DNA of 64,000 bases from Acidovorax_G lacteus (GCF_039540375.1 NZ_BAABEX010000005.1:9374-73373), one strand, 5' to 3'; numbered from the stretch's first letter, positions 16,205 through 25,249 are shown. The notes: a model not told the origin generated them from the letters alone. Made by a program: numbers and translations.

Positions 16205-16606
16205 ATGTTCACGATCCAACCCTCCACCCTGCGCCGCGTGCTGTGGCTGGACGCCGGCACTGGTTTCGGCATGGCCGCCTCGCACCTGCTGGGCGCAGGG
16301 CCCATCGCGCAGTGGACCGGTCTGCCGGAGGCGCTGGTGGCGCTGGCCGGGGCCCTGTCGCTGCTGGCGGCATGCTTCATGGCCTGGGTGGCATCGCGCC
16401 CGCAACTGCCGCAGCCCGGCGTGCGTGCCATCGTCCTCGGCAACTTCGTCTGGGTGGCCGCCAGCGCCTGGCTGGCCTGGGGCGCGGGTCTGCCGCTCAC
16501 CACCGTGGGCACAGCCTGGGTGCTGTTGCAGGGCCTGGCGGTGCTGGTGCTGGCCGAGCTGGAGTGGGCGGGCCTGCGCGCCCCGGCGCTGCGCCCTGCG
16601 GTCTGA
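16205..16606 (+). CDS. Small four-TM membrane protein
   Basis: A 133-residue hydrophobic protein with about four TM segments: around residues 15-32, 40-63, 74-96 and 98-120. I do not recognise the family with certainty. AGGAG at 16194-16198 supports the ATG at 16205. It is transcribed divergently from the XRE/MmyB-like regulator and is its likely target. No catalytic motif is visible. Confidence 0.75.
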   Translation: MFTIQPSTLRRVLWLDAGTGFGMAASHLLGAGPIAQWTGLPEALVALAGALSLLAACFMAWVASRPQLPQPGVRAIVLGNFVWVAASAWLAWGAGLPLTTVGTAWVLLQGLAVLVLAELEWAGLRAPALRPAV

Positions 16607-16618
16607 GGCTGCTGCGGC

Positions 16619-18001
16619 TTACAGCAGGCGCGCGATCAGCGCTCCCTCGGCCGGGCCTTCGATGGGGATGCGCACCCGCACTGGGTTGCCGGCCGCTACG
16701 GTGACGGGCTGGCCTTCCAGGTCGTGCATGGTGGTCAGCGCCATGCGGCGGTTGCCCGAGGGGTGGATGATCTCCAGCGTGTCGCCCACGGCAAAACGGT
16801 TCTTGGTTTCCACCTCGGCCCAGCCGTCGGCCACGGCGCGCACTTCGCCCACAAAGTGGCTGCGGTGCAGGGTCGAGTGGCCGGTTTCGTAGTTCTGGTA
16901 GTCCTGCGCGGGGCGGCGCTCCAGCAGGCCGCCGGTGTAGCCGCGGTTGGCCAGACCTTCGAGTTCGGTGATCAGCGTGGGGTCGAACGGGCGGCCCGCC
17001 ACGGCGTCGTCGATGGCGCGGCGGTACACCTGGGCGGTGCGCGCCACGTAGTACAGGCTCTTGGTGCGGCCCTCGATCTTGAGCGAATCCACCCCGATCT
17101 GCACCAGGCGCTGCACATGCTCGACCGCGCGCAGGTCCTTGCTGTTCATGATGTACGTGCCGTGCTCGTCCTCCATGATGGGCATGAGCTCGCCCGGACG
17201 CCCCATCTCCTCGATCAGGTAGACCTGGTCGGCCTTGGGGTGGCGCTGGCCGCTGCCACAGGTGCTGCCCTCGGTGGCGGTGAACTGGGCGTCGGCTTCT
17301 TCGCGCGCTTTGCCGAAGTCGAAGCCGGCCTCCATGGGCAGGGCCAGGGCTTCGCCGGTGTTCGGGTCCACCGCGGCGTTGTGGGTTTTGTATTCCCAGC
17401 GGCAGGCGTTGGTGCAGGTGCCCTGGTTGGGGTCGCGCCGGTTGAAGTAGCCCGACAGCAGGCAGCGGCCCGAATAGGCAATGCACAGCGCGCCGTGCAC
17501 GAACACTTCCAGTTCCATGTCCGGGCATTCCTGGCGGATCTTCTCGATCTCGTCCAGGCTCAGCTCGCGCGAGAGGATGATGCGCGTCACGCCCACCTTC
17601 TGCCAGAACTTCACCGTGGCCCAGTTGGTGGTGTTGGCCTGCACCGAGAGGTGCACCTCGGCCTCGGGCCACTTCTCCTTGACCATCATGATCAGCCCCG
17701 GGTCGGCCATGATCAGCGCGTCGGGCTTGCATTCCATCACCGGTTCGATGTCGCGCAGGTACGTGCGCACCTTGTCGTTGTGCGCAATCAGGTTGCTGGT
17801 CACAAAGAACTTCTTGCCGCGCGCGTGCGCTTCGGCTATGCCCTGGGCGATCTGCTCCAGGCGGAACTCGTTGTTGCGTGCGCGCAGGCTGTAGCGCGGC
17901 TGGCCCGCGTACACGGCGTCGGCGCCAAAGTCGTAGGCGGCGCGCATCTTGTCGAGCGAGCCGGCGGGCAGCAGGAGTTCGGGGCTGGCAGGATGGGTCA
18001 T
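16619..18001 (-). CDS. trhP: tRNA hydroxylation protein TrhP (peptidase U32 family, YegQ)
   Basis: A 460-residue U32-family protein of the YegQ type. In E. coli, YegQ (TrhP) is needed, with prephenate and an Fe-S cluster, for 5-hydroxyuridine formation at tRNA wobble position 34. The U32 signature VFVHGALCIAYSGRCLLS lies near residues 165-182, followed by the cysteine-bearing NQGTCTNACRWEY and, later, GSTCGSG. Length is close to E. coli YegQ (453). The ATG at 17999-18001 is chosen; conserved sequence (ELLLPAGSLDKMRAAYDFGA) begins a few residues later. A true protease role is unlikely for this subfamily. Confidence 0.87.
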   Translation of the reverse strand: MTHPASPELLLPAGSLDKMRAAYDFGADAVYAGQPRYSLRARNNEFRLEQIAQGIAEAHARGKKFFVTSNLIAHNDKVRTYLRDIEPVMECKPDALIMADPGLIMMVKEKWPEAEVHLSVQANTTNWATVKFWQKVGVTRIILSRELSLDEIEKIRQECPDMELEVFVHGALCIAYSGRCLLSGYFNRRDPNQGTCTNACRWEYKTHNAAVDPNTGEALALPMEAGFDFGKAREEADAQFTATEGSTCGSGQRHPKADQVYLIEEMGRPGELMPIMEDEHGTYIMNSKDLRAVEHVQRLVQIGVDSLKIEGRTKSLYYVARTAQVYRRAIDDAVAGRPFDPTLITELEGLANRGYTGGLLERRPAQDYQNYETGHSTLHRSHFVGEVRAVADGWAEVETKNRFAVGDTLEIIHPSGNRRMALTTMHDLEGQPVTVAAGNPVRVRIPIEGPAEGALIARLL

Positions 18002-18089
18002 GGTGGTCTCTGGGTGGTGCAAGCGGGCCGGGGCGCCCTGGTGGGGCACGTCCGGCCGGGTGGGGCACGTGCGCTGTGTGCCGCCGGAG

Positions 18090-19022
18090 TCAGTCCTGTG
18101 GGCGGAAGCCGATCACCAGCGACGAGGGCACGCGCCCGTCCACATCGCGGGGCAGGGTCTCGGTGCGTTGCAGCGCCCGCACCACGGCGTCGTCCCAGGC
18201 CTTGTTGCCGCTGGACTGCGTGAGCCGGATGCCCGTGATGGTACCGTCAGGCGCGGCGCGCACCTCCACCTCGGCGCGCGGGTTGCCGCTGACCACCTCG
18301 GGGTACACGATGTTGGGCTTGACGCGCGCGGCCACGCGGCCCGCGTAGCTGCCCGAGGGGCCCGAGGAACGCTCGGCCGTACCGCGCGCGTTCTCGCCGC
18401 CCGTGGCATTGGCCAGGCCCTGGATGCGGCGCAGCTGCTCCTGCCGCAATTCTTCGGTGCGGCGGGCTTCTTCGGCCTTGCGGCGCTCCTCGGCCTGCTT
18501 CTTCTGGCGCTCTTGTTCGGCCTTCTTCTGCTCGGCCACGCGGCGCTCCTCGCGTTCCTTTTGCTCGCGTTCTTTCTGCTCGCGTTCCTTGAGTTCGCGT
18601 TCTTTCTTGTCTTTCTCGGCGCGTTCGCGTTCCTTGCGTTCACGTTCCTTCTGTTCGCGCTCGCGCTTCTCCTGTTCCAGGCGCTTGCGTTCCTTTTCCT
18701 TCTCGATGGCGATCTGGGCCTCGCGCGGGTCGGGCTCGGCCACGGGCGGCTTGGGCGGCGGCGCGGGGCGAGGGGCTGGTTCCGGCAGCGGTGGGGGGGG
18801 CGGGGGCGGCGGAGGCTCCACCGCGCGCGGTGCGGCCTCCTGCGGCACGCTGGACCACAGCTCGGCCACCACGGCCGGTTGTTCGGCCGTGGGCTTCCAG
18901 TTCACGCCCCAGGTCAGCGCGCCGATCAGCACCGCATGCACCAGCACGGCCAGCACCACAGCCCGGCCGAGGCCGGGTGGTGCGGGCGGGGCGAGATGGT
19001 CGCGGTCGGGATGGGCGGTCAT
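18090..19022 (-). CDS. tolA: Cell-envelope protein TolA
   Basis: A 310-residue protein with the classic TolA layout: a single N-terminal TM anchor (residues about 18-40), a Pro-rich hinge including nine consecutive prolines, and a long highly charged Lys/Glu/Arg coiled coil (about 104-200). A C-terminal TonB/TolA domain follows, with YPEVVSGNPRAEVEVRAAPD. TolA spans the periplasm and links the TolQR motor to Pal/TolB for outer-membrane constriction at division. Last gene of ybgC-tolQ-tolR-tolA; tolB and pal are not downstream here, where trhP follows. The repetitive coiled-coil coding sequence could vary between strains. Confidence 0.9.
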   Translation of the reverse strand: MTAHPDRDHLAPPAPPGLGRAVVLAVLVHAVLIGALTWGVNWKPTAEQPAVVAELWSSVPQEAAPRAVEPPPPPPPPPLPEPAPRPAPPPKPPVAEPDPREAQIAIEKEKERKRLEQEKREREQKERERKERERAEKDKKERELKEREQKEREQKEREERRVAEQKKAEQERQKKQAEERRKAEEARRTEELRQEQLRRIQGLANATGGENARGTAERSSGPSGSYAGRVAARVKPNIVYPEVVSGNPRAEVEVRAAPDGTITGIRLTQSSGNKAWDDAVVRALQRTETLPRDVDGRVPSSLVIGFRPQD

Positions 19023-19052
19023 GGTGCGCAGAGAGACTGAAAACGCGTCGCC

Positions 19053-19487
<435 letters not shown>

Positions 19488-19505
19488 GGGCTCTCCTGCG
19501 TGCGT

Positions 19506-20210
19506 TCAGTGGCCGGATGCCGTGCCACCCGGCTGCGCGGCCAGGTTGCGCTGCAGGATGTTGGAGAACTCTTCAATGAAGGTCTCCTGGTGGATGGCCA
19601 CACGGTCGATGTCGCGCGCAAAGCGGTTGTAGGCGAGCACCGCCGGAATGGCCGCGAACAGCCCGATGGCCGTGGCCACCAGCGCCTCGGCGATGCCCGG
19701 CGCCACGGTGGCCAGCGTGATCTGCTCCATGCTCGCAAAGCCGGTGAAGGCGTGCATGATGCCCCACACGGTGCCGAACAGGCCCACATAGGGGCTGACC
19801 GAGCCGACCGAGGCCAGGAACGACAGGCTCGATTCGACCACGTCCATCTCGCGCTGAAAGCTCGCGCGCATGGCGCGGCGGGCGCCGTCTAGCAGCGTGC
19901 CGGGGTCTGTGATGCGGCGCTCGCGCAGCTTCTGGAACTCGCGCATGCCACTGGCAAAAATGCGTTCCATCGGGCCGCATTGCTTGGCGTTCTGCACGGC
20001 GCCGGCATACAGGTCGTTCAGGCTGGTGCCCGACCAGAATTCGCGCTCGAAGTCTTCATTGAGCGTCTTGATCTGGCGCAGTGCGAACAGCTTGCGGAAG
20101 ATGGCCGCCCAGCTGGCCACCGACACGCTGATCAGCAGCAGCATGACGAGCTGCACAACCCAGCTCGCCTGCAGCACCAGGCTCACGATGGACATGTTGG
20201 TGTGGTTCAT
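19506..20210 (-). CDS. tolQ: Tol-Pal motor protein TolQ
   Basis: A 234-residue ExbB/TolQ protein with TM segments near residues 14-36, 135-158 and 172-195, and the family block SVSPYVGLFGTVWGIMHAF. It forms the pentameric channel around TolR in the inner membrane. The start overlaps the ybgC stop by four bases, indicating translational coupling. An in-frame ATG five codons in (MSIVSL) is an alternative start. Confidence 0.93.
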   Translation of the reverse strand: MNHTNMSIVSLVLQASWVVQLVMLLLISVSVASWAAIFRKLFALRQIKTLNEDFEREFWSGTSLNDLYAGAVQNAKQCGPMERIFASGMREFQKLRERRITDPGTLLDGARRAMRASFQREMDVVESSLSFLASVGSVSPYVGLFGTVWGIMHAFTGFASMEQITLATVAPGIAEALVATAIGLFAAIPAVLAYNRFARDIDRVAIHQETFIEEFSNILQRNLAAQPGGTASGH

Positions 20211-20641
20211 GTTGCGGATAAAGAGTGCACAAGGGCGGCGGGCATGCGCGCCGGCCGCAGGGAATCGCCCGCCACCCAGCCAATGCGGACCTGGGCTTCA
20301 CACAGCAAAGAGGCGGGCGGGGTGTTCACGTCGGAAGAATCGGCAAGCCAAGCCTGCTGGGCGATTGTCAGGGATGCGCGGCCGGCCTCTTGCAGGCGCG
20401 CGGTCACCAGAAGTTCGTCGTCCAGCCGCGCCGGGCGGTGGTAGCGCAGTTGCGCGTCGGTTACGACAAACATTCCACCGGTTTGTTCCCGCAATTGCTG
20501 CTGGCCGATGCCGCGGGCGCGCAGCCATTCGGTGCGCGCGCGCTCGAAGAACTTGAGGTAGTTGGCATAGAACACGATGCCGCCGGCATCGGTGTCCTCC
20601 CAGTACACCCGGATGCGGTGCGTGTAAGCCGGTGCCTGCAT
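20207..20641 (-). CDS. ybgC: Tol-Pal-associated acyl-CoA thioesterase YbgC
   Basis: A 144-residue hotdog-fold thioesterase with the YbgC signature RVYWEDTDAGGIVFYANYL (about residues 11-29), where the catalytic Asp lies in DTDAGG. YbgC hydrolyses short acyl-CoA substrates and is encoded first in many tol operons; its link to Tol function is unclear. It overlaps tolQ by four bases. The ATG at 20639-20641 gives a typical length. Confidence 0.92.
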   Translation of the reverse strand: MQAPAYTHRIRVYWEDTDAGGIVFYANYLKFFERARTEWLRARGIGQQQLREQTGGMFVVTDAQLRYHRPARLDDELLVTARLQEAGRASLTIAQQAWLADSSDVNTPPASLLCEAQVRIGWVAGDSLRPARMPAALVHSLSAT

Positions 20642-20652
20642 GGCCGGGGCCT

Positions 20653-21837
20653 TCAGGCCAGTACGCGGCGCAGCCGCGCCACAGCCTCTTCGAGCTGGGC
20701 CATGGAATTGGCGGTGGAAAACCGCACAAAACGGCCGGTGTCGGCCGTGCCGAAGTCGCGCCCAGGTGTGATGGCCAGGTGCGCGGCGCGCATGATGGCA
20801 AATGCGCAATCCCAGCTGCCCTGCACGCCCAGGCGCTCGGCCGCCTGCGTGCAGTCGGCCCAGGCGTAGAACGCGCCATCGGGCTGCACCGGCACCGCCA
20901 GGCCCAGTGATTGCAGCGCAGGAATAAAAAAGTCCCGGCGCGCGCGGAACTCGGCGCGGCGGCGCTCGTATTCGGCCAGGCTCTCGCGCTCGAAGCAGGC
21001 CAGCGCCGCGAGTTGCGACACGGTGCTCGCGCAAATGAACAGGTTTTGCGCGAGCTTCTCGACTACGGGCACCATGGCCTCAGGCACCACCATCCAGCCC
21101 AGGCGCCAGCCCGTCATGTTGAAGTATTTGCTGAAGCTGTTGATGCTGACCACCTGCTCATCCAGCGCCAGCGCCGTGTGGCCAAAGCGCTCGTCGTAGC
21201 TCAAGCCCAGGTAGATCTCGTCGATCAGCGTCACGCCGCCGCGTGCCTGCACGGTGGCGTGGATGCGGCGCAGCTCCTCGGGCGCGATCGAGGTGCCCGT
21301 GGGGTTGGAGGGCGATGCCAGCAGCACGCCCCGCGTGCGTGGGCCCCAGGCCGCCTCGACTTTGGCGGCGCTGAGCTGGAAGCGCTCTTGCGCCGTGGTG
21401 GCCAGCAGCACGGCCGTGCCGCCTGCGGCGCTCACGAAGTGGCGGTTGCAGGGGTAGCTCGGGTCTGGCATCAGCACTTCGTCGCCTTCGTCCACCAACG
21501 CCAGGCAGGCCAGCTGCAGCGCGGCCGAGGCCCCGGCCGTGACCACGATGCGCCGCGCGGGCACCTGCACGCCAAAGCGGTCGGCGTACCACTGGCTGAT
21601 GCGCTCGCGCAGCGCGGGCAGGCCCAGTGCCTGCGTGTACTGCGTGGCCCCATCGCGCACGGCACGGGCCGCGGCTTCCTGCACCAGCGGCGGGGCGGTG
21701 AAGTCGGGCTCGCCGATGTTCAGGAAGATCATCGGCTGGTCGGTGTGTGCCACCTGCTGCGCCAGGGCCTGCGCGGCCTTGGCGACCTCCATCACGTAAA
21801 AGGGTTCGATGCGTTCGGCGCGGGCGGCAAAGTGCAT
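20653..21837 (-). CDS. Class I/II pyridoxal-phosphate aminotransferase
   Basis: A 394-residue fold-type I aminotransferase. Visible motifs are FLNIGEPDFTAPP near the N-terminus, SNPTGT, DEIYLGLSY, and the PLP-binding Lys in SFSKYFNMTGWRLGW (about residue 230). The C-terminal Arg in FVRFSTANS is the expected carboxylate-binding residue. Amino-acid specificity cannot be set from sequence; it resembles broad aspartate/alanine-type transaminases. It lies just downstream of nusB and upstream of ybgC on the same strand. The start at 21837 avoids a low-complexity extension. Confidence 0.87.
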   Translation of the reverse strand: MHFAARAERIEPFYVMEVAKAAQALAQQVAHTDQPMIFLNIGEPDFTAPPLVQEAAARAVRDGATQYTQALGLPALRERISQWYADRFGVQVPARRIVVTAGASAALQLACLALVDEGDEVLMPDPSYPCNRHFVSAAGGTAVLLATTAQERFQLSAAKVEAAWGPRTRGVLLASPSNPTGTSIAPEELRRIHATVQARGGVTLIDEIYLGLSYDERFGHTALALDEQVVSINSFSKYFNMTGWRLGWMVVPEAMVPVVEKLAQNLFICASTVSQLAALACFERESLAEYERRRAEFRARRDFFIPALQSLGLAVPVQPDGAFYAWADCTQAAERLGVQGSWDCAFAIMRAAHLAITPGRDFGTADTGRFVRFSTANSMAQLEEAVARLRRVLA

Positions 21838-21940
21838 GGTGGTGTGGGCGGGGGCAGCCGCCAGGGGCGGGCCAAAGACGAAGAAGCGCGGCGATGGCGG
21901 TGGCCGCGGGAGCCGGCCCGCATGCGGGCCGTGGCGGCGT

Positions 21941-22546
21941 TCAGGCGGCCGGGGGTGCGTCGGCTGCAGGGGCCGCCGCTGCTTCCACAGGCGCGGGTGC
22001 GGCAGGCGCAGCGCCGCTCTTGTCCTGCGCGACTTCGGCGGCACGCAGGCGCGGGGCCAGGCCGTTGAGCACGGCGTTCACGTACTTGTGGCCGTCGGTG
22101 CCGCCAAACTCCTTGGCCAGCTCGATGCATTCGTTGATGACCACGCGCCAGGGCACATCCAGGCAGTGCTGGAACTCATAGGCGCCAATCCACATGGTGG
22201 CCCGCTCGATCGGCGAGATCTCGCCGAGCTTGCGGTCCAGCAAGGGCTTGATCAGGGCGTCCAGATCGTCGGCCAGTTCGATGCAGCCGTGCAGCAGCGC
22301 GTCGTAGTGCGCCGCGTCGGCCTTGTGAAAGCCCGCCAGGTCGCGCGTGAAGGTGTCGATCGACGCCGCATCGTTGCCGCCCACCAGGTGCTGGTACAGC
22401 GCCTGCAGCGCGAATTCGCGCGCCCGCGTGCGGTTCGACTTGGACGCCGCCTTGCGCGTGCCCGTGGACTTGAGGCCGGTGCGCGACTGGCGCGGCGGGC
22501 GGCCGCTGCCGTCGGGCGTGTGGAGCGTGTCAGGGGTGTCGCTCAT
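21941..22546 (-). CDS. nusB: Transcription antitermination factor NusB
   Basis: A 201-residue NusB. The conserved helical core runs from RAREFALQALYQHL (about residue 41) through ERATMWIGAYEF and VVINECIELAKEFGGTDGHKYVNAVLNGLA. NusB with NusE binds boxA RNA in rRNA operons. Extra low-complexity tails are present at both ends (Thr/Arg/Ser-rich N-terminus, Ala/Pro-rich C-terminus). The start overlaps the ribH stop by four bases, the common ribH-nusB arrangement. Confidence 0.94.
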   Translation of the reverse strand: MSDTPDTLHTPDGSGRPPRQSRTGLKSTGTRKAASKSNRTRAREFALQALYQHLVGGNDAASIDTFTRDLAGFHKADAAHYDALLHGCIELADDLDALIKPLLDRKLGEISPIERATMWIGAYEFQHCLDVPWRVVINECIELAKEFGGTDGHKYVNAVLNGLAPRLRAAEVAQDKSGAAPAAPAPVEAAAAPAADAPPAA

Positions 22547-23007
22547 GACAGTTCGTCCAGCAGGTTGGCCATTTCCACCGCCACGCGCGCAGCGTCGCGG
22601 CCCTTGTCGGTCTGGCGGGCCACGGCCTGCTCGACGTTTTCGGTGGTGAGGATGGCATTGGCCACGGGCAACTGGTAGTCAAGCCCGATGCGCGTGACGC
22701 CCGCGCCGGATTCGTTGGCCACCAGCTCGAAGTGGTAGGTTTCGCCGCGGATGATGCAGCCCAGCGCGATCAGCGCGTCGAACTCGTCGCGCTCGGCCAT
22801 GGCCTGCAGCGCCACGGGCACTTCGAGCGCGCCCGGCACCTTCACGTGGGTGATGTGCTTGTCCTGCACGCCCAGGGCGCGCAGTTCGTCGCGGCAGGCC
22901 TGGGCCAGCGCGTCGGTGATGGATTCATTGAAACGGGCCTGCACGATGCCGATGTGCAGCTTCTTGCCATCAAGCTTGTCTGCGGTGCCTTTGTCTGCGC
23001 CAAACAT
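22543..23007 (-). CDS. ribH: 6,7-dimethyl-8-ribityllumazine synthase
   Basis: A 154-residue lumazine synthase, condensing 5-amino-6-ribitylamino-uracil with 3,4-dihydroxy-2-butanone-4-phosphate in riboflavin synthesis. Motifs seen are QARFNESITDAL, VPGALEVPVALQAM, and ALGCIIRGETYHFELVANES, which includes the catalytic His region. It lies between ribBX and nusB on the minus strand with a four-base overlap into nusB. Confidence 0.95.
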   Translation of the reverse strand: MFGADKGTADKLDGKKLHIGIVQARFNESITDALAQACRDELRALGVQDKHITHVKVPGALEVPVALQAMAERDEFDALIALGCIIRGETYHFELVANESGAGVTRIGLDYQLPVANAILTTENVEQAVARQTDKGRDAARVAVEMANLLDELS

Positions 23008-23071
23008 GGGGGTGTCCTGTGGGGTGGGGCGGCCCCGGCGGGGCCGCAAAAAGCAAAGGGGCCGTGCGGTC

Positions 23072-24199
23072 TCAGGCCGCGGGGCGGGGGATGTAGCCGA
23101 TGATTTCGAGTCCGTAGCCGGCCATGCTGGGCATGCGGCGCGGCTGGCCCATGAGCTGCATGCGCTGCACGCCGCAGTCTCGCAGGATCTGCGCGCCCAC
23201 GCCGTAGGTGCGCAGGTCCATGCGGCCGCGCTCCGGCGCTTGGGATGCGCGCGCCGTGCCTGCAAACTGCTCCAGCAGCTGTTCGGCGCTTTCGCCGCAG
23301 TTGAGCAGCACGGCCACGCCCTGGCCCTGGCTTTGCAGGTACTGCAGGCTGGCGTCCAGGCTCCACGAATGCATGGAGCGGCCGGCTTCGAGCGCGTCGA
23401 GTACCGACAGCGGCTCGTGCACGCGCACGGGCACGGTCGCCCCGGCGTCCCAGGTGCCCTTGACGAGCGCCAGGTGCACGGCCTGGCTGGGCAGGTCGCG
23501 GAAGGCATGCGCGGTGAACTCGCCAAACGCCGTGTTCAGCGTGCGTGAGCCCACCTTCTGCACCAGCGATTCGGTGCGGCTGCGGTGGCCGATCAGGTCG
23601 GCAATGGTGCCGATCTTCAGGCCGTGCTCGGCGGCAAACAGCTGCAGATCGGGCAGGCGGGCCATGGTGCCGTCGTCCTTCATGATCTCGCAGATCACGG
23701 CCGACGGGCTGCAACCGGCCATGGCGGCCAGGTCGCAACCGGCTTCGGTGTGGCCGGCACGCATGAGCACGCCGCCGTCCACCGCCTGCAGCGGAAAGAT
23801 GTGGCCGGGTTGCACCAGGTCTTCGGCGCGGGCGTTGGGGGCCACGGCGGCCTGCACGGTGCGGGCGCGGTCGGCGGCCGAGATGCCGGTGGTCACGCCC
23901 TCGGCGGCTTCAATGGAGACCGTGAAGGCTGTCGAATGCTTGGTGCCGTTGCGGCTGACCATGGGCGGCAGGCGCAGGCGCTCGCAGCGCTCGCGCGTGA
24001 GCGTCAGGCAGATCAGCCCGCGACCGAAGCGGGCCATGAAGTTGATGGCCTCGGGCGTCACATGGTCGGCGGCCAGTACCAGGTCGCCTTCGTTCTCGCG
24101 GTCTTCCTCGTCCACGAGGATCACGATGCGGCCGGCACGCATGTCGGCCACGATGTCTTCCACCGGCGAGATGGCGACAGGGGTGAGGGGGGTGTTCAT
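23072..24199 (-). CDS. ribBX: 3,4-dihydroxy-2-butanone 4-phosphate synthase with degenerate GTP cyclohydrolase II domain (RibBX type)
   Basis: A 375-residue two-domain protein. Residues about 1-205 are an intact RibB domain (VDEEDRENEGDLV, RAGHTEAGCDLA), making dihydroxybutanone phosphate from ribulose 5-phosphate. The C-terminal half aligns with GTP cyclohydrolase II but lacks the three zinc cysteines and the GRNIGL-type catalytic block, so it is probably not a cyclohydrolase; such fusions have been called RibBX. A separate ribA must exist elsewhere. Upstream of ribH-nusB. No FMN riboswitch signature was seen in the 187-base upstream gap. Confidence 0.88.
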   Translation of the reverse strand: MNTPLTPVAISPVEDIVADMRAGRIVILVDEEDRENEGDLVLAADHVTPEAINFMARFGRGLICLTLTRERCERLRLPPMVSRNGTKHSTAFTVSIEAAEGVTTGISAADRARTVQAAVAPNARAEDLVQPGHIFPLQAVDGGVLMRAGHTEAGCDLAAMAGCSPSAVICEIMKDDGTMARLPDLQLFAAEHGLKIGTIADLIGHRSRTESLVQKVGSRTLNTAFGEFTAHAFRDLPSQAVHLALVKGTWDAGATVPVRVHEPLSVLDALEAGRSMHSWSLDASLQYLQSQGQGVAVLLNCGESAEQLLEQFAGTARASQAPERGRMDLRTYGVGAQILRDCGVQRMQLMGQPRRMPSMAGYGLEIIGYIPRPAA

Positions 24200-24386
24200 G
24201 GGTGTTCCTTGGGAGGGGCGCCGTGGGCTGCGGGCCGCGCAGTTCGTGTGGCCACAGGCGCGCTGCCTGCGAGAACCGCCCAAAGAACATGCGTGGCGGC
24301 CGTGCCGCACCTGCTGAAGCGGCGTGCGGATGCGCGCCCAGGCTCCAGAGGCCCGATTTTAGTGCAGCCGGGCAGCGCCCGGGTTC

Positions 24387-24677
24387 TCAGATGGCCGAGC
24401 CTTCGATGCGCACGTCCGACGTGGGGTAGGCCACGCAGGGCAGCACGCAGCCTTCCGCCTTTTCTTCAGGCGTCAGGCCGGGCCAGTCGATGGTGTAGCG
24501 CACGCTGCCTTCGACCAGCTGGCCGATGCAGGTGCGGCAGGTGCCGTTGCGGCAGGAGCTGGGCCAGTCGATGCCGCCTTGCTCCATCGAAACGAGCAGA
24601 GGCTGCTCGGGCCAGGCGTCGCATTGCGCGCCGCCTGGTTCGACGTGCGCGGTAAAGAAAGGGGCGGTGCTGCTCAT
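24387..24677 (-). CDS. 2Fe-2S ferredoxin-type protein
   Basis: A 96-residue single-domain ferredoxin. The cluster ligands are in SSCRNGTCRTCIG (C-x4-C-x2-C, about residues 39-48), with the fourth Cys in EGCVLPCVAYP. Likely a soluble one-electron carrier; its partner oxidoreductase is not evident from the neighbours. The ATG at 24675-24677 is chosen because the longer reading crosses a dispersed repeat. Confidence 0.87.
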   Translation of the reverse strand: MSSTAPFFTAHVEPGGAQCDAWPEQPLLVSMEQGGIDWPSSCRNGTCRTCIGQLVEGSVRYTIDWPGLTPEEKAEGCVLPCVAYPTSDVRIEGSAI

Positions 24678-24760
24678 GCGGGCGATTGTGCCGCGGGCGC
24701 TTTGACCCGGCCGCGCGCGGGGGCTGCCGCGCAGTGTGGGCCAAAACGGCCTGCGGACCA

Positions 24761-24796
24761 GCAAATTCAAGCACGAGCCGCTATGAAATGAATAGC
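24761..24796 (+). repeat. Dispersed palindromic repeat, half copy
   Basis: ATTCAAGCACGAGCCGCTAT followed by GAAATGAATAGC corresponds to the right arm plus A/T flank of the complete copies. The left arm is absent. Confidence 0.75.
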
Positions 24797-24872
24797 GTCG
24801 GAGCGCCAGCTTTCGGGTTTGGCGGGTTGATGGCTGGTATGCCTGTTTTTTAAGCATTGGGAACAGGCCCCA

Positions 24873-24957
24873 ATGAAATCAAGCACTTGGCGCAGCCGTA
24901 CAGCGCTTGTCCACAGTTATCCACAAAGCTGTCCAGCCCGGGGCGGGATAACCCGGG
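24873..24957 (+). repeat. Direct-repeat unit 1 with tandem DnaA-box-like sites
   Basis: This unit starts TGAAATCAAGCACTTGG and contains TTGTCCACA (24907-24915) and a perfect TTATCCACA (24917-24925), 10 bases apart. AAAGCTGTCCAGCCC and CGGGATAACCCG follow. It is clearly homologous to 25009-25090. TTATCCACA and TTGTCCACA are recognised DnaA-box forms; whether DnaA binds is inference. Confidence 0.75.
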
Positions 24958-25008
24958 GCTGCGCGTGAACGCACTGCCCAAATTTTCAGCGGTACAAGGC
25001 TTTCCCTT

Positions 25009-25090
25009 TGAAATCAAGCACTTGGCAGCGCCATACAGGGCTTGTTCAGGGTTATCCACAAAGCTGTCCAGCCCGATGCGGGATAACCCG
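25009..25090 (+). repeat. Direct-repeat unit 2 with one DnaA-box-like site
   Basis: Homologous to 24873-24957 in the same orientation. It keeps TTATCCACA at 25052-25060, 135 bases from the first unit's box; the adjacent TTGTCCACA position is mutated to TTGTTCAGG. It ends with the same GCGGGATAACCCG block. Confidence 0.75.
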
Positions 25091-25249
25091 CGGCCCCGCA
25101 GGCCTGGGTGCAGTCGCGTGCGCAACGGAGGTGCAGGGGGCGCCTGGCGTACAGTGCGGCCCGGGCCGGCGCGGGTGGCTGCCGACGGCAACAGGCCGCC
25201 GCGCTGGGGTGTATGTTTTTGTGCAGTGACACGACAAGGAGCGAACTCC

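Larger units (their letters stand above)
24678..25249. other. 572-base non-coding region with repeats
   Basis: Divergent intergenic space between the ferredoxin gene and the SDR gene. It holds a half copy of the dispersed palindrome (24761-24796) and two diverged direct-repeat units with DnaA-box-like sequences (24873-24957 and 25009-25090). The last 150 bases should include the SDR promoter. No credible gene is seen. Confidence 0.7.

Noticed and set aside
18460..18720. Separate short coding frames or tandem DNA repeat inside tolA
   Set aside because: The repetitive GTTCCTT/GCGTTC pattern is explained by the Lys/Glu/Arg coiled coil of TolA in its own frame.
24200..24386. FMN riboswitch upstream of ribBX
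   Set aside because: The minus-strand leader lacks the conserved RFN-element segments; no supporting structure was recognised.
24873..25090. Main chromosomal origin oriC
   Set aside because: DnaA-box-like sites are present, but dnaA, dnaN, gidA, rpmH and parAB are absent and only three boxes were seen. A secondary or titration site is more likely.
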